From Planctomycetota bacterium (GTDB lineage: Bacteria; Planctomycetota; UBA1135; GCA-002686595), in NCBI GenBank assembly GCA_016779205.1, contig JADHOC010000020.1, positions 1-64,000 of the forward strand: 64,000 nucleotides of DNA, given 5' to 3'. Below the pieces are notes generated by a model. That model searched no databases. It was not told the DNA's origin and saw only the letters and a list, made by a program, of their open reading frames with translations. Within the stretch, counting starts at the first letter, position 1; every line of letters starts with the position of its first letter. Positions 25,993-35,150 of the stretch are shown here, piece after piece. Both the position numbers and the translations under genes were made by a program.

Positions 25993-27273
25993 ATGCCCAT
26001 CGCGTCCATCCCCGAGATCATTGAAGACCTTCAAGCGGGTCGCATGATCATCCTCGTCGATGACCCTGACCGCGAGAACGAGGGAGACCTCGCCATGCTC
26101 GCGGACAAGATCACCCCCGAGGCCGTGAACTTCATGGCCAAGGAGGGTCGGGGTCTGATCTGCACTCCGATGTCGGGCGAGGTCTGTGATCGGCTGGAGC
26201 TGCCCATGCAGGCGGCTCACAACACGAACGCCCACGGCACCGCCTTCACCATCTCGATCGAGGCGACCACGGGGGTCTCCACCGGGATCAGCGCCGCGGA
26301 CCGATCCAGGACCATCGAGGTGGCGGCAGACCCCGCGGCGAAGGCGTCGGACCTCGCGCGCCCCGGACACATCTTCCCGCTGCGAGCGCGTGAGGGTGGG
26401 GTCCTCGTCCGCGGCGGACAGACCGAGGGGATCGTCGATCTCGCCCAGCTCGCGGGTGCGTCGCCGGTGGGGGTGATCTGCGAGATCATGAACGACGACG
26501 GGACCATGGCCCGGATGCCCGAGCTCGAGGTCTTCGCCGAGCAGCACGAGCTGAAGATCTGCACGATCGCTGACCTGATCGAGTACCGGCGGCGGAACGA
26601 GCAGCTGGTGGAAGCGGTGGTGGAGAAGGCCGTTCCCATCCAGACCGACCACGGGCTCTTCCACATGCACCTCTTCAAGTCGAAGATCGACGGGAAGGAG
26701 CACGTGGCCCTCACCCACGGCATCGTCAGCGGCGACGAGTCGGGAGAGGCGCCTGCGCCCATCGCAGAGGACGTCTTCGTCCGCGTTCACTCGGAGTGCC
26801 TGACGGGCGACACCTTCGGCTCCCAGCGGTGCGATTGCGGCCCCCAGCTGGACCAGGCCATGCAGATCCTGGCCTCGAAGGACCGTGGGGTCCTGGTCTA
26901 TCTTCGGCAGGAGGGCCGCGGGATCGGCCTCGCCAACAAGCTCAAGGCCTACCACCTGCAGGACGGCGGGCTGGACACCATCGAGGCCAACGAGGCCCTT
27001 GGCCTCCCGGTGGACCTCCGTGAGTACGGGATCGGGGCGCAGATCCTGTTCCAGCTCGGGGTCCGACGGATGAGGCTCCTCACCAACAATCCCAAGAAGA
27101 TCCACGGCCTGGCTGGATACGGCCTGGAGCTGGTGGACCAGTTGCCGCTGGAGGTTGAGCCCAACCCCAATAACATCAAGTACTTGCGGACGAAGAAGGA
27201 GCGCATGGGGCACACCCTGAATGCGCCCCTGGGGGCCGAGGAACCCGCCGAATCTACGTCCGACCGGGAATAG
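25993..27273 (+). CDS. ribBA: Bifunctional 3,4-dihydroxy-2-butanone-4-phosphate synthase / GTP cyclohydrolase II
   Basis: A 426-residue riboflavin-synthesis enzyme providing both precursors. The RibB domain (1-200) shows [18 protein letters not shown], the [11 protein letters not shown] segment, [15 protein letters not shown] and [17 protein letters not shown]. The RibA domain (from about 210) has the zinc motif Cys269, Cys280, Cys282 ([16 protein letters not shown]), [16 protein letters not shown], and YGIGAQIL...[10 protein letters not shown] chose ATG 25993 because family similarity begins there; ATG 25945 in frame would add 16 residues. No other rib genes are in the window. Confidence 0.95.
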   Translation: MPIASIPEIIEDLQAGRMIILVDDPDRENEGDLAMLADKITPEAVNFMAKEGRGLICTPMSGEVCDRLELPMQAAHNTNAHGTAFTISIEATTGVSTGISAADRSRTIEVAADPAAKASDLARPGHIFPLRAREGGVLVRGGQTEGIVDLAQLAGASPVGVICEIMNDDGTMARMPELEVFAEQHELKICTIADLIEYRRRNEQLVEAVVEKAVPIQTDHGLFHMHLFKSKIDGKEHVALTHGIVSGDESGEAPAPIAEDVFVRVHSECLTGDTFGSQRCDCGPQLDQAMQILASKDRGVLVYLRQEGRGIGLANKLKAYHLQDGGLDTIEANEALGLPVDLREYGIGAQILFQLGVRRMRLLTNNPKKIHGLAGYGLELVDQLPLEVEPNPNNIKYLRTKKERMGHTLNAPLGAEEPAESTSDRE

Positions 27274-27304
27274 GCGGTCCGTCCGGGCGTCCACGCTTCC
27301 GAAG

Positions 27305-27952
27305 ATGGGAGCGCTGATGCACAAACCGAGCCTCGAAAGTCAGGACGACAGCCTGCTCGTCCAGGGGACCCTCGAAGGGGATCCCCTGTGCTTCGAGGTG
27401 CTGGTGGAGCGCTACCAGCGCCGGTTGTTCGGCCTCGTCCGCCACTACACCCGCAGCGCGGTGGAGGTGGAGGACATCGTTCAGGACACGTTCCTGAAGG
27501 CCTTCAGCCGCCTCGAGACCTTCCAGCAGTCCTCCGCGTTCTACACGTGGCTGTACCGCATCGCGGTCAACACGATCCTGGACTTCATGAAGCGCCAGGG
27601 TCGAAGCCCGATCCGGGCGGTCGAGGACCCCGAGGCGATGGGCGGCTCCATGGACGAGACCACGGAGCGCAAGTCGATTCGCCCCGACGCTCGCCTGGAA
27701 CAGGCCGAGATCAGCGAGATCACGCGAAGCGTCATGGACGACCTCCCGGAGATCTTCCGGACCGTGCTCGTGATGCGAGAGCTCGAGCAGATGCGCTATC
27801 AGGACATCGCGGATGTCCTCCAGGTGTCGATCGGGACCGTCGAGTCCCGCCTCTTCCGCGCCCGGGCCCGCTTCAAGAAGCGGCTGCTCCAGCTCCACCC
27901 GGAGTTCGCGGCGACCCAGTCCAATCCTTCCGACGAGGAGTCGAAGTCATGA
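27305..27952 (+). CDS. ECF-type RNA polymerase sigma factor
   Basis: A 215-residue sigma-70 family factor with only regions 2 and 4. Region 2 is FEVLVERYQRRLFGLVRHYT, VEDIVQDTFLKAFSRLETF and FYTWLYRIAVNTILDFMKRQ. Region 4 is MDDLPEIFRTVLVMRELEQM, RYQDIADVLQVSIGTVESRLFRARARFKK split between its two helices. The start is ATG 27305 or ATG 27317. The gene downstream overlaps by four bases and encodes a zinc-finger anti-sigma factor, so activity is probably controlled by its release. It starts 31 bases after ribBA. Confidence 0.93.
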   Translation: MGALMHKPSLESQDDSLLVQGTLEGDPLCFEVLVERYQRRLFGLVRHYTRSAVEVEDIVQDTFLKAFSRLETFQQSSAFYTWLYRIAVNTILDFMKRQGRSPIRAVEDPEAMGGSMDETTERKSIRPDARLEQAEISEITRSVMDDLPEIFRTVLVMRELEQMRYQDIADVLQVSIGTVESRLFRARARFKKRLLQLHPEFAATQSNPSDEESKS

Positions 27953-28452
27953 GTATCACCTCACCCATTCAGTGCGACGTCGTCCTTGCGCTCGTCCCGA
28001 CCTTCGTCGATGACGAGGTGACGGACAGCGTGGCCAGCACCGTGCGGCGCCACCTGATGGACTGCTCGGCTTGCCGGAACGCGGTCCAGGAGGAGCAGAC
28101 GCTGCGGCAGTGGTTCGTGGCAGCCCCTGAGGTCGAGGTCCCCACGGGGTTCGCGGCCCACGTGGCTCGCCGGGCCTTCGCGGGCGATGTGGGGCTGGAG
28201 CCCGCGCCGGCGCCGGTCGCAGCCGCCCCCGAGCCGCCGGCGGGGCGCGTCCTCGCCTTCTCACGCGCCCTCGTGGCCGTCGCAGCCGGCGGGCTCGTCG
28301 CCATCTCCCTCTTCCTTGCCGGGAGCGGGGGCCCCGAGGTCGCCGACCTCGACGCCGGGAAGGGGCTCCAGGAAGCGCTCCTGGAGCTCGAGCAGGAGAA
28401 CCAGCGGCTCGAGCTCGAGGACTCAGCGTCGACGCCCGAGGAAGGGCGCTGA
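27949..28452 (+). CDS. Transmembrane anti-sigma factor with zinc-finger motif
   Basis: A 167-residue protein. The N-terminal anti-sigma domain has the zf-HC2 signature: an early Cys (IQCDVVLALVPTFVDDEV, opening Cys9) and HLMDCSAC, the HxxxCxxC motif that binds zinc and the sigma factor. An Ala/Pro-rich linker leads to one membrane helix (LVAVAAGGLVAISLFLAG) and a short acidic, Glu-rich tail on the far side. Its ATG overlaps the sigma-factor stop, the usual arrangement for a cognate pair. The signal that releases the sigma factor is unknown. Confidence 0.88.
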   Translation: MSITSPIQCDVVLALVPTFVDDEVTDSVASTVRRHLMDCSACRNAVQEEQTLRQWFVAAPEVEVPTGFAAHVARRAFAGDVGLEPAPAPVAAAPEPPAGRVLAFSRALVAVAAGGLVAISLFLAGSGGPEVADLDAGKGLQEALLELEQENQRLELEDSASTPEEGR

Positions 28453-28461
28453 CCTGGGGCC

Positions 28462-28827
28462 GTGAAGGACATGCGCGTTTGGTCGGCGGCCCTCGCCGGC
28501 TCCTGGTTCCTCGTCGGACTCGGAGTCGGGCTGGCGGTTTCTCGACAGACTCCGAGCCCGAGCCCCCTCGCCGGATACGCTGATGCGCTCTCGGAGCAGT
28601 TCGAGCTCTCCGGGCGCCGCCGCCGCGTCCTGAATCAACTGCTTGACGAATACGAGAGCCGGCAGCGGGAGATCCGCGACCGGCACCAGGCCGCCACCCT
28701 CGACGCCATGGAGCCCGACTTTCGGGCCCTCAGCGCCGAGTTCGACGACAAGATCCGAAACCGCATCCTCCCCCCCGCCGCCCGCGCTCGTTACGACGAG
28801 CTGGCCCGCCCCCTGGCGGCCCGCTGA
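28462..28827 (+). CDS. Small membrane-anchored helical protein
   Basis: A 121-residue protein starting at GTG 28462 (an ATG at 28471 is the alternative). One N-terminal hydrophobic helix (SAALAGSWFLVGLGVGLAV) is followed by a charged helical region (ALSEQFELSGRRRRVLNQLLDEYESRQREI, quoted in part: RRRVLNQLLDEYESRQ; RYDELARPLAAR). The pattern resembles small periplasmic helical stress proteins of the CpxP/Spy type, but I cannot demonstrate homology. It sits 9 bases after the anti-sigma gene, so it may belong to the same signalling operon, or serve the membrane machinery encoded downstream. Confidence 0.7.
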   Translation: MKDMRVWSAALAGSWFLVGLGVGLAVSRQTPSPSPLAGYADALSEQFELSGRRRRVLNQLLDEYESRQREIRDRHQAATLDAMEPDFRALSAEFDDKIRNRILPPAARARYDELARPLAAR

Positions 28828-28853
28828 TCGCACGCCCTACCACAACCACCTGA

Positions 28854-30617
28854 ATGGCACGCTCCTGCGGAATCCGTATCGGTCCCAGAAGGTTCGAACT
28901 CGTCGTCCTCGATGGGAGTCCGAAGCGACACAAGATCACGGCCTACTACGCCGGTGAATTCACCGCGGAGGAGTCGGTGGCTTACGCCGCCGGGGACGTC
29001 TCCCTCGTGGCGGAGGTGCTGAAGGACGCGGCGGCCTCCCACCGCGTCCCCAAGGAGAACGTGTCCGTGGTCATCCCCTCGGACCACGCGGCCTACCGGC
29101 GGCTCACCTTGCCCTTCGCCGATCGATCGAAGATCGACCAGGTGATCAAGTTCGAGGTTGAGAACGAGCTGCCCCAGTTCGACATCGACGACGTGATCGT
29201 GGACTACCACGTCATGAGCGAGAACGACCAGGGGGCGGAGCTGCTGGTCTCGGCGCTCCCCAAGGACTGCGTCAGCCGGGCGATCCAGGCCATGGAGAAG
29301 GCCGGACTCGAGCCGCTCGAGGCCGAGCTTGAGAGCTCGGCCATGGTCAACTCGGCCCTGGCGGCGGACATCTGCCACATCGACAACGCCCAGCTCCTGG
29401 TGCACGTCGGGGAGCACTCGACCTGCGTCGCGGTGGTCGCCGGCGCGGAGATCCGGGAGATGCGCGTGATTCACATCGGCGCCATGTCCCACCTCTCGGG
29501 TGAGCTCGCGGCGGTGACGAACGCCGCGGAGGCCGACGCCGAGGATGAAGAGGCCGGCGACGACGACGCCGGCGAGGCCGCCGCCGCGGTCCCCGACGAG
29601 CTGGATCCGATCGAGCTGAGCCGGCGCATTGACCAGGCCATCAAGCGGATCCGGCGGGAGATCGGCCGCACGATCTCGGCCGCGCGCACGGCGCAGCCGA
29701 TCGAGGCGATCTACGCCAGCGGCATGGAGCTCCCGGGCCTCATCGGGAGCTCGGTCCTCGACGTGCCGGTCTACGTGCTGGACTGCTTCGAGGAGGACTC
29801 AGGCCAGCCCGCAGAGGGCGCCGGCCAACTGGTGGCCGCGTACGGCGGTGCCTTCCGCCAGCTGGGGGGAGGCGTCATGTCGCCTTCGCTCCGCAGGGAG
29901 GAGCTCACCTACTCAGGTGCCTGGGAGCGGCTGGAGTTCCCCCTCGCGTTCGCGGCGCTGATGCTCACCACCTTCCTCGGCATGGTGAACATCGTCAACA
30001 TTCGCAAGATCGACGCGCTGAACTACACGGGGCTCCTGTCGTACCTGCGCAACGTCAACGCCTTCATCGTCGGGACGGATACCTCCACCGCCCGCCCGAT
30101 CCTCAACCCGGTCCCCAAGGACCTGCTCGACCGCTCCAAGGTGTACGGCAAGGGAGTCAAGCTCGGCGGCGACGTTCCGGAGCCGCTCGCGGAACTGAAG
30201 ACCATCGAGCAGATGCTCGACCGGAAGGTGCTCGACCTCAAGCGCGAGGTCGGGGACATCCAGGAGATCCCCCTGCCGCCGTCCGCCTTCGCCGCCATGA
30301 CCTGTGTCCTGAACGTCCTGAACGGCAACGACGACTGGCGCCCGTCGCTGCGCCAGCTCGGAGCGGACTACGTGAAGAAGAACAGGGACTACCCCGAGCA
30401 CACGAAGATCAAGCTCAGCGCGACCTTCTTCGCCGACAGCGTGCCGGAGGCGAGCAACGACATCACCGCGTTTGACGCGGCGCTGCGTGCGCAGCCCTGG
30501 TGCCTCGAGGTCGAGCAGGCGACTCAGACGCCGACCGAAGGGGACACGGGCCTGAACTTCAAGGGCAAGGTCATCCTCGTGGACCCTTCCAAGCTCTTCA
30601 CCTCTCGCGCCAACTGA
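28854..30617 (+). CDS. PilM/GspL-like actin-fold membrane protein
   Basis: A 587-residue protein. The N-terminal 350 residues match PilM-like ATPases of the actin/FtsA fold (CGIRIGPRRFELVVLDG, VSVVIPSDHAAYRRLTLPFADRSKI, FEVENELPQFDIDDVIVDY, VSALPKDCVSRAIQAMEKAGLEP). A low-complexity acidic/Ala insert (about 225-250) interrupts it. One membrane helix follows (FPLAFAALMLTTFLGMVNIV), and then about 210 residues on the outer face. This order, cytoplasmic actin fold, one helix, periplasmic domain, is that of GspL in type II secretion or of a PilM-PilN fusion. No ATPase, pilin or secretin gene is nearby. Confidence 0.82.
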   Translation: MARSCGIRIGPRRFELVVLDGSPKRHKITAYYAGEFTAEESVAYAAGDVSLVAEVLKDAAASHRVPKENVSVVIPSDHAAYRRLTLPFADRSKIDQVIKFEVENELPQFDIDDVIVDYHVMSENDQGAELLVSALPKDCVSRAIQAMEKAGLEPLEAELESSAMVNSALAADICHIDNAQLLVHVGEHSTCVAVVAGAEIREMRVIHIGAMSHLSGELAAVTNAAEADAEDEEAGDDDAGEAAAAVPDELDPIELSRRIDQAIKRIRREIGRTISAARTAQPIEAIYASGMELPGLIGSSVLDVPVYVLDCFEEDSGQPAEGAGQLVAAYGGAFRQLGGGVMSPSLRREELTYSGAWERLEFPLAFAALMLTTFLGMVNIVNIRKIDALNYTGLLSYLRNVNAFIVGTDTSTARPILNPVPKDLLDRSKVYGKGVKLGGDVPEPLAELKTIEQMLDRKVLDLKREVGDIQEIPLPPSAFAAMTCVLNVLNGNDDWRPSLRQLGADYVKKNRDYPEHTKIKLSATFFADSVPEASNDITAFDAALRAQPWCLEVEQATQTPTEGDTGLNFKGKVILVDPSKLFTSRAN

Positions 30618-30647
30618 CGGCAACCACTGGAGAACCGGAAACAAGCC

Positions 30648-31184
30648 ATGATTCGCATCATGATCGGCCTGCTCCTCGCAGGCTCAGCGTTCCTCGGCTG
30701 GCAGGCCATGCAGCAGCGCGAGACCATCGCGCGGTACGAGGCCGCGGTGTCCGAGGGTGGAGAGGCGGAGCAGATCGCCCAGCGGATCCTCCGCAACGCC
30801 TACAGCTACACCCAGTACAAGGAGCGAAGCGAGAAGGAGGGCGTGAAGGGAGATGGAGCTGACCAGGTCAACTCCTACATCTTCGCCATCGCGGCCGACC
30901 CCGACGTGCTCTGGGGTAACCCGAAGATCGAGAAGCCCAGGGAGCAAGAGCGCCTCAACGGCTACACCGACCACATCTACTCCATCAAGCCGGCGGAGAG
31001 CAACGCGTGGTTCGATCGTGCGCGCATCGCCAACTTCTTCTTCTTGCTGGAGAAGAACAGCCGCAAGCTCCGGATCACCAGCATCCTCCTGCGGGCTGCC
31101 CAGAAGAACCTCGACGCCCATGAGATCCCCGAGGACCGCTGGTACGTGGACCTCAAGGTGACGATGCGCGAACGCGCGAAGTAG
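30648..31184 (+). CDS. Small bitopic membrane protein (GspM/PilO-like)
   Basis: A 178-residue protein with one N-terminal membrane helix (IMIGLLLAGSAFLGWQAM), a coiled stretch (RETIARYEAAVSEGGEAEQI) and a soluble part ending in beta-alpha-beta-like segments (ANFFFLLEKNSRKLRITSILL, YVDLKVTMRERAK). This topology, and its place 30 bases after the PilM/GspL-like gene, fit GspM or PilO, the partner that pairs with GspL or PilN. Direct sequence similarity is weak, so the assignment rests on topology and context. Confidence 0.65.
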   Translation: MIRIMIGLLLAGSAFLGWQAMQQRETIARYEAAVSEGGEAEQIAQRILRNAYSYTQYKERSEKEGVKGDGADQVNSYIFAIAADPDVLWGNPKIEKPREQERLNGYTDHIYSIKPAESNAWFDRARIANFFFLLEKNSRKLRITSILLRAAQKNLDAHEIPEDRWYVDLKVTMRERAK

Positions 31185-31190
31185 GCGCGG

Positions 31191-32741
31191 GTGCGCGTGA
31201 GGCACGGCGGAGCGTTGGCCCTCTCCTCGGTGAGTCGAGGCCGGTCTGGCCCGGGCGCGGCTCCGCCGACGAGAGGCGCGACGGGCCACGCCCGTCCTCG
31301 GCAGGCCGGCGCTCTCATCTTGGTTGGGCTCCTCGCCATCGGATGCGGCGAGCCGGAACCCGGCCCGTCCGGGAGCGGGGGGGCCGGCACGGGGGCCTTG
31401 GACGCGGGAGATGAGCGAGTCCCGCTCCTGGGCGGGGAGGTGACGGAGGGGCTCCTCGAGGGCCGGCCCAACGTCCTCGTGATCACGATCGACACGCTCC
31501 GTGCGGATCACCTCGGCGCCTACGGGTACGGGCGCCCCACGAGCCCGCGGCTGGACGAGCTGGCCTCGAAGTCGGTGCTGTTCGAGCAGGCGCTGGCCCC
31601 CATCGCGACGACGCTCCCCAGCCACACGACGATGTTCACCGGCGTCGCTCCCCATGAGCACGGGGTGCTCGCGAACATCGCGGATGGCAAGGTCTACACC
31701 AGGCGCCCCGACCTCCAGACGCTGGCCGAGTTCTTCTCGGAGAGCGGGTACCGCACCGACGCCGTGGTGGCGGCCTTCCCGCTGCGCCCCGAGTTCGGGC
31801 TCGACGCGGGATTCGACGGCTACGAGGCGCCCGAGGCGACCCCGCTGGTGGCCAAGGAGGTCGCCAGCGCCGCCCTGGAGGTGATGGAGCGCCAGGCCCG
31901 GGAGCCGGGGCCGGACCTGCTCTGGGTTCACTTCTTCGACCCCCACGGTCCGTACACGCCGCCGCAGAGGGTGGCGCGCGGCTTCATGATGGATGAGGCG
32001 ACCCGGGCCTACCTGAAGAAGCGCCGCTTCTCGGAGCGGGCGCGGCGCCCGACGGGCCAGTGGAACGAGCTCGAGCCGGGCATCGACGCCTACGACGGCG
32101 AGGTCGCGTTCGTCGACCGACAGATCAAGCGGCTGCTCGGGAAGGGCGAGGAGCTCGGCTGGGTCAGCGATGATTGTGTGATCGCGGTCCTCGCGGACCA
32201 CGGGGAGGGGCTGAACCAGCACGGTGTGCCAGGCCACGGGCTGGTCTGGGAGGAACAGCTGCACGTACCGTGGATGATCCGGGCCCCAGGGGTCGCGGCC
32301 CGCCGTATCTCCGAGCCTGTGGCGCTCGCGGACTTCGCGCCGACGCTCCTGCACCTGTTCGATCTCCCCGGGAAGGAGGCCTTCCTAGGGCAGGTGAGCG
32401 GCGTGGATCGATTCGCGCCGACCATCGCCCACGCTGACCGACGACTCCTGGCGCAAACCTCGCCGCGGCAGTCGGCCACGGACGGCATCAGCTACGCGCT
32501 CAGGGCCGGGAAGTGGAAGCTCCACCGGGGCGAGGGCGGCGAGTTGCAGCTCTTCGACCTGGAGGCGGACCCGTACGAGTTGAAGGACGTCTCCTTCCGC
32601 TGGCCCAAGGTCCTGGACCGTCTCACGGCGGACCTGGACGCCACCCTGGAGCGCCAGGTCGGCGGGGTCCGGATCGAGGAGGCGAGCGAGGCGACGGCCG
32701 CCGAGCTGCGGGCCCTGGGCTACGGCGGTGACGGCCGTTGA
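31191..32741 (+). CDS. Sulfatase-fold (alkaline phosphatase superfamily) lipoprotein lacking the formylglycine Cys/Ser
   Basis: A 516-residue exported protein from GTG 31191. A basic N-terminus and hydrophobic stretch end in a lipobox-like AIGCG. The catalytic domain opens PNVLVITIDTLRADHLGAYG, with metal-binding Asp, and continues SPRLDELASKSVLFEQALAP, VHFFDPHGPY, AVLADHGEGL and HGVPGHGLVWEE. At the nucleophile, sulfatases have Cys or Ser in C/S-x-P-S-R; here it is TLPSHTTMFTG, with Thr. It therefore probably does not use formylglycine and may be a phosphatase or phosphotransferase. It ends LRALGYGG, a frequent end in such proteins. Start choice is uncertain. Confidence 0.85.
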   Translation: MRVRHGGALALSSVSRGRSGPGAAPPTRGATGHARPRQAGALILVGLLAIGCGEPEPGPSGSGGAGTGALDAGDERVPLLGGEVTEGLLEGRPNVLVITIDTLRADHLGAYGYGRPTSPRLDELASKSVLFEQALAPIATTLPSHTTMFTGVAPHEHGVLANIADGKVYTRRPDLQTLAEFFSESGYRTDAVVAAFPLRPEFGLDAGFDGYEAPEATPLVAKEVASAALEVMERQAREPGPDLLWVHFFDPHGPYTPPQRVARGFMMDEATRAYLKKRRFSERARRPTGQWNELEPGIDAYDGEVAFVDRQIKRLLGKGEELGWVSDDCVIAVLADHGEGLNQHGVPGHGLVWEEQLHVPWMIRAPGVAARRISEPVALADFAPTLLHLFDLPGKEAFLGQVSGVDRFAPTIAHADRRLLAQTSPRQSATDGISYALRAGKWKLHRGEGGELQLFDLEADPYELKDVSFRWPKVLDRLTADLDATLERQVGGVRIEEASEATAAELRALGYGGDGR

Positions 32742-32744
32742 CCG

Positions 32745-33761
32745 TCAGGCCAGCGCCGCGCCGATGAGCCGGTAGAGCAGGCGGGCGCCGACGATGGCGT
32801 CCCAGGAGCAGCCGTCCGGGTCGCCGTTCGCGCCCGCGCTGACCTCGTTGAGGTCGAGCCCCACGACGCGTCGGTCGCTGGCGGCGAGCTCCTCGAGCCA
32901 GATGGTGACCTCGTCCCAGCCGAGGCCTCCGGGGACCGGCGTCCCCGTGTTCGGGCAGAGACCGGGGTCGAGGCCGTCCACGTCGAAGCTCACGAAGACG
33001 TGTTGCGGGAGCTCAGCGACCGCAGCTCGAGCCATGGCCCTCGTCCCGCTCCCATGCCGAGCTGCGCGCAGCTCGTGCCCGAAGATGGCCTTGATCCGGG
33101 GGTCGGACTGGATGGCGTCGTGCTCCTGCTCGCACAGGTCGCGGATGCCGACCTGGAGCAGGCAGGAGAGATCCGCGGGGCCCTGGAGCGCGTTGTGCAT
33201 CACCGACGCGTGGGACCAGCGGAAGCCCTCGAAGGCTGGTCGCAGGTCAGCGTGGGCGTCGAACTGGAGGATCCCCATCCCCGGGAAGCGCGCCGCGCAG
33301 GCCTCGATGGCGCCGAGCGGGGTGGAGTGGTCCCCCCCGAGGACCACCGGCAGGCGGCCCTCCTCGAGGCGCTGCTCGGTGAAGGCCGCGACCTCACGGC
33401 GGACGGCGTCGCAGATGGCGTCCACGCGCCCCACGGCCTCCTGGTCGCCCCCCTCCGCGCCCCCTCGATGGATGATCGGCGCCGCCAGCCCCCGGGCCTC
33501 CCGATCCCAGGCAGCCAGCTTCGGGTCGAGGGGCGCCATCCAGATCCCCCGCTCGTAGGGCTTGCCGAAGTGCAGGTCGAAGAGGTCGACCTGGCGGCTC
33601 GCCGCGAGGACCGCTTCGGGGGCCCCGCTCGTACCGGGGCGGTAGGAGGTCGTGGCCTCGAAGGGCACGCCAAGGACGTGGACGTGGGCCTCCTTTGGGC
33701 CGTGGGGGAGCCCGAACAGGCCGCTGTCGGCGGGCGAGGCAGCGTTGGCGTCGAAGTCCAT
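32745..33761 (-). CDS. Ureohydrolase family protein (agmatinase/arginase/formiminoglutamase type)
   Basis: A 338-residue binuclear manganese hydrolase. The metal ligands are visible: GGDHST, FDAHADLR (DAHxD) and SFDVDGLDP (DxD), with LDLNEVS supplying the last conserved element. N-terminal VHVLGVPFEATTSYRPGTSGAPEAVL is typical of agmatinases, and the same fold covers proclavaminate and guanidinobutyrase activities. The start ATG is at 33759-33761. No polyamine gene lies nearby to fix the substrate, so agmatine is a best guess. It is convergent with the sulfatase-fold gene, three bases away. Confidence 0.88.
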   Translation of the reverse strand: MDFDANAASPADSGLFGLPHGPKEAHVHVLGVPFEATTSYRPGTSGAPEAVLAASRQVDLFDLHFGKPYERGIWMAPLDPKLAAWDREARGLAAPIIHRGGAEGGDQEAVGRVDAICDAVRREVAAFTEQRLEEGRLPVVLGGDHSTPLGAIEACAARFPGMGILQFDAHADLRPAFEGFRWSHASVMHNALQGPADLSCLLQVGIRDLCEQEHDAIQSDPRIKAIFGHELRAARHGSGTRAMARAAVAELPQHVFVSFDVDGLDPGLCPNTGTPVPGGLGWDEVTIWLEELAASDRRVVGLDLNEVSAGANGDPDGCSWDAIVGARLLYRLIGAALA

Positions 33762-33923
33762 GGGCGGATTCTGACGGATTTGCACGAGAAACGCCCGTGC
33801 GAGGGCTGCGAGCAGGGTCTGGCTCCCGAAGAGAACCGCGGAGCCGGGTGAATACTCCCGCGCCGGTCGGGTACCGCACCGCGAAACCGCGCCCCCCCGG
33901 CTCCCAATGACCCTGAGTACCCC

Positions 33924-35150
33924 ATGAGCACCGAAAACGACGAGGACGGCTGGCCCCCGTCCGGCAAGGCCCGCCGGCCCTCCGGCGAAGGCACCTTCGA
34001 GACCCCTTGGAGCAGCAAGAAGACACGCTCTCGTCGTGGGGGAGGAGACTCCGGTCCCCCGACCGCCGTGAAGGTGGCGGTCGGTCTGGTGGTGGCACTG
34101 GTGATGGGCTTCGTCGGGCTCGGCGTCACGGGGCGCCTCGGCGTCACCAGCGTGGAGGCCAACGAGGTCGCCGTGCGGGTCAACTACCTCACCGGCGCCG
34201 AGACGGTCATCACCACCCCCGGCTACCAGTTCTTCATCCCCTTCCTGGCAGACATCTACAAGTTTGACGGGACGACGCAGGAGTACGTGATGGCCGGTAA
34301 TAGCTTCCGCGGGACCAACGTGGCGTCGAGCCTCACCGTGCGGGCGAAGGACGGCTCCAACTTCTGGTTCGACGAGCTGAAGATCCAGTACGAGCTGATC
34401 CCGGGCGCCGCCACCGAGGTCCTGCGGGACTCCGGGCTCGGGGACAACTACAAGGAGGAGTGGATCAAGGCCTACGCGCGCTCGATCCTGCGGGACGAGT
34501 TCGGCCTCTACAGCGCCGTCGACGCCGCGGACCCCACGACGTACAAGGCCGCTCCCGAGCAGGCTCGTCAGCGCATGAATGCGATCCTCGAGCCCCACGG
34601 CGTGAGCGTGGTGCGGATCATCACTCCGAACCCTCAGTTCGACGACCGCTACGAGAACGCGATCGAGCAGCGCAAGGAGGCGGACCAGGAGGTCGAGGAG
34701 CTGCGCGCGAGGGTTCAGCAGCTCGAGCAGGAGCGCGAGCAGCGCCTCGCCGCGGTCCGCAAGGACAAGGAGGTCGAGATGCAGGAGCTGACGGGCAACC
34801 TGCGCAAGGAGTTGCTCGCCGCCGAGCAGGAGGCGATCCGGCTGACCAAGAGCGCGGACGCCTACGCCACCGAGCGCACCGCCGAGGGCCAGGCCACCGA
34901 GGCCCGGCTCATCGCCGAGGCGAGCGGCCTGACCGCGAAGTACACCAAGGAGGCCGAGGGCATCGAGAGCCGCGCCAAGGCCCTGGAGCAGCGCGGCGAG
35001 GTGGTCGTCCGTGAGGCGCTCGTCGAGAAGCTCCTGGGCGTGAACTTCACCCTCGTGCCCTACAGCCGCGATCCAGCGCCGGAGCGGCTCGAGCACAGCG
35101 GCTCCAGCGGCGTCCTCGAACCGGCCAGGGCCTCGGGAGGTCAGCGATGA
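33924..35150 (+). CDS. SPFH/band 7 membrane protein, first copy
   Basis: A 408-residue protein. A charged N-terminus (about 45 residues) precedes one membrane helix (VKVAVGLVVALVMGFVGLG), the SPFH domain (EVAVRVNYLTGAETVITTPGYQ, FWFDELKIQYELIPG, WIKAYARSILRDEFGLYSAV) and a long coiled coil (EQRKEADQEVEELRARVQQL, ERTAEGQATEARLIAEASGL). Proteins of this type form ring-like assemblies around proteases or mark membrane domains. The next gene, overlapping by four bases, is a second SPFH protein, so they probably build a hetero-oligomer in the manner of HflK-HflC. No FtsH gene is adjacent. Confidence 0.88.
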   Translation: MSTENDEDGWPPSGKARRPSGEGTFETPWSSKKTRSRRGGGDSGPPTAVKVAVGLVVALVMGFVGLGVTGRLGVTSVEANEVAVRVNYLTGAETVITTPGYQFFIPFLADIYKFDGTTQEYVMAGNSFRGTNVASSLTVRAKDGSNFWFDELKIQYELIPGAATEVLRDSGLGDNYKEEWIKAYARSILRDEFGLYSAVDAADPTTYKAAPEQARQRMNAILEPHGVSVVRIITPNPQFDDRYENAIEQRKEADQEVEELRARVQQLEQEREQRLAAVRKDKEVEMQELTGNLRKELLAAEQEAIRLTKSADAYATERTAEGQATEARLIAEASGLTAKYTKEAEGIESRAKALEQRGEVVVREALVEKLLGVNFTLVPYSRDPAPERLEHSGSSGVLEPARASGGQR

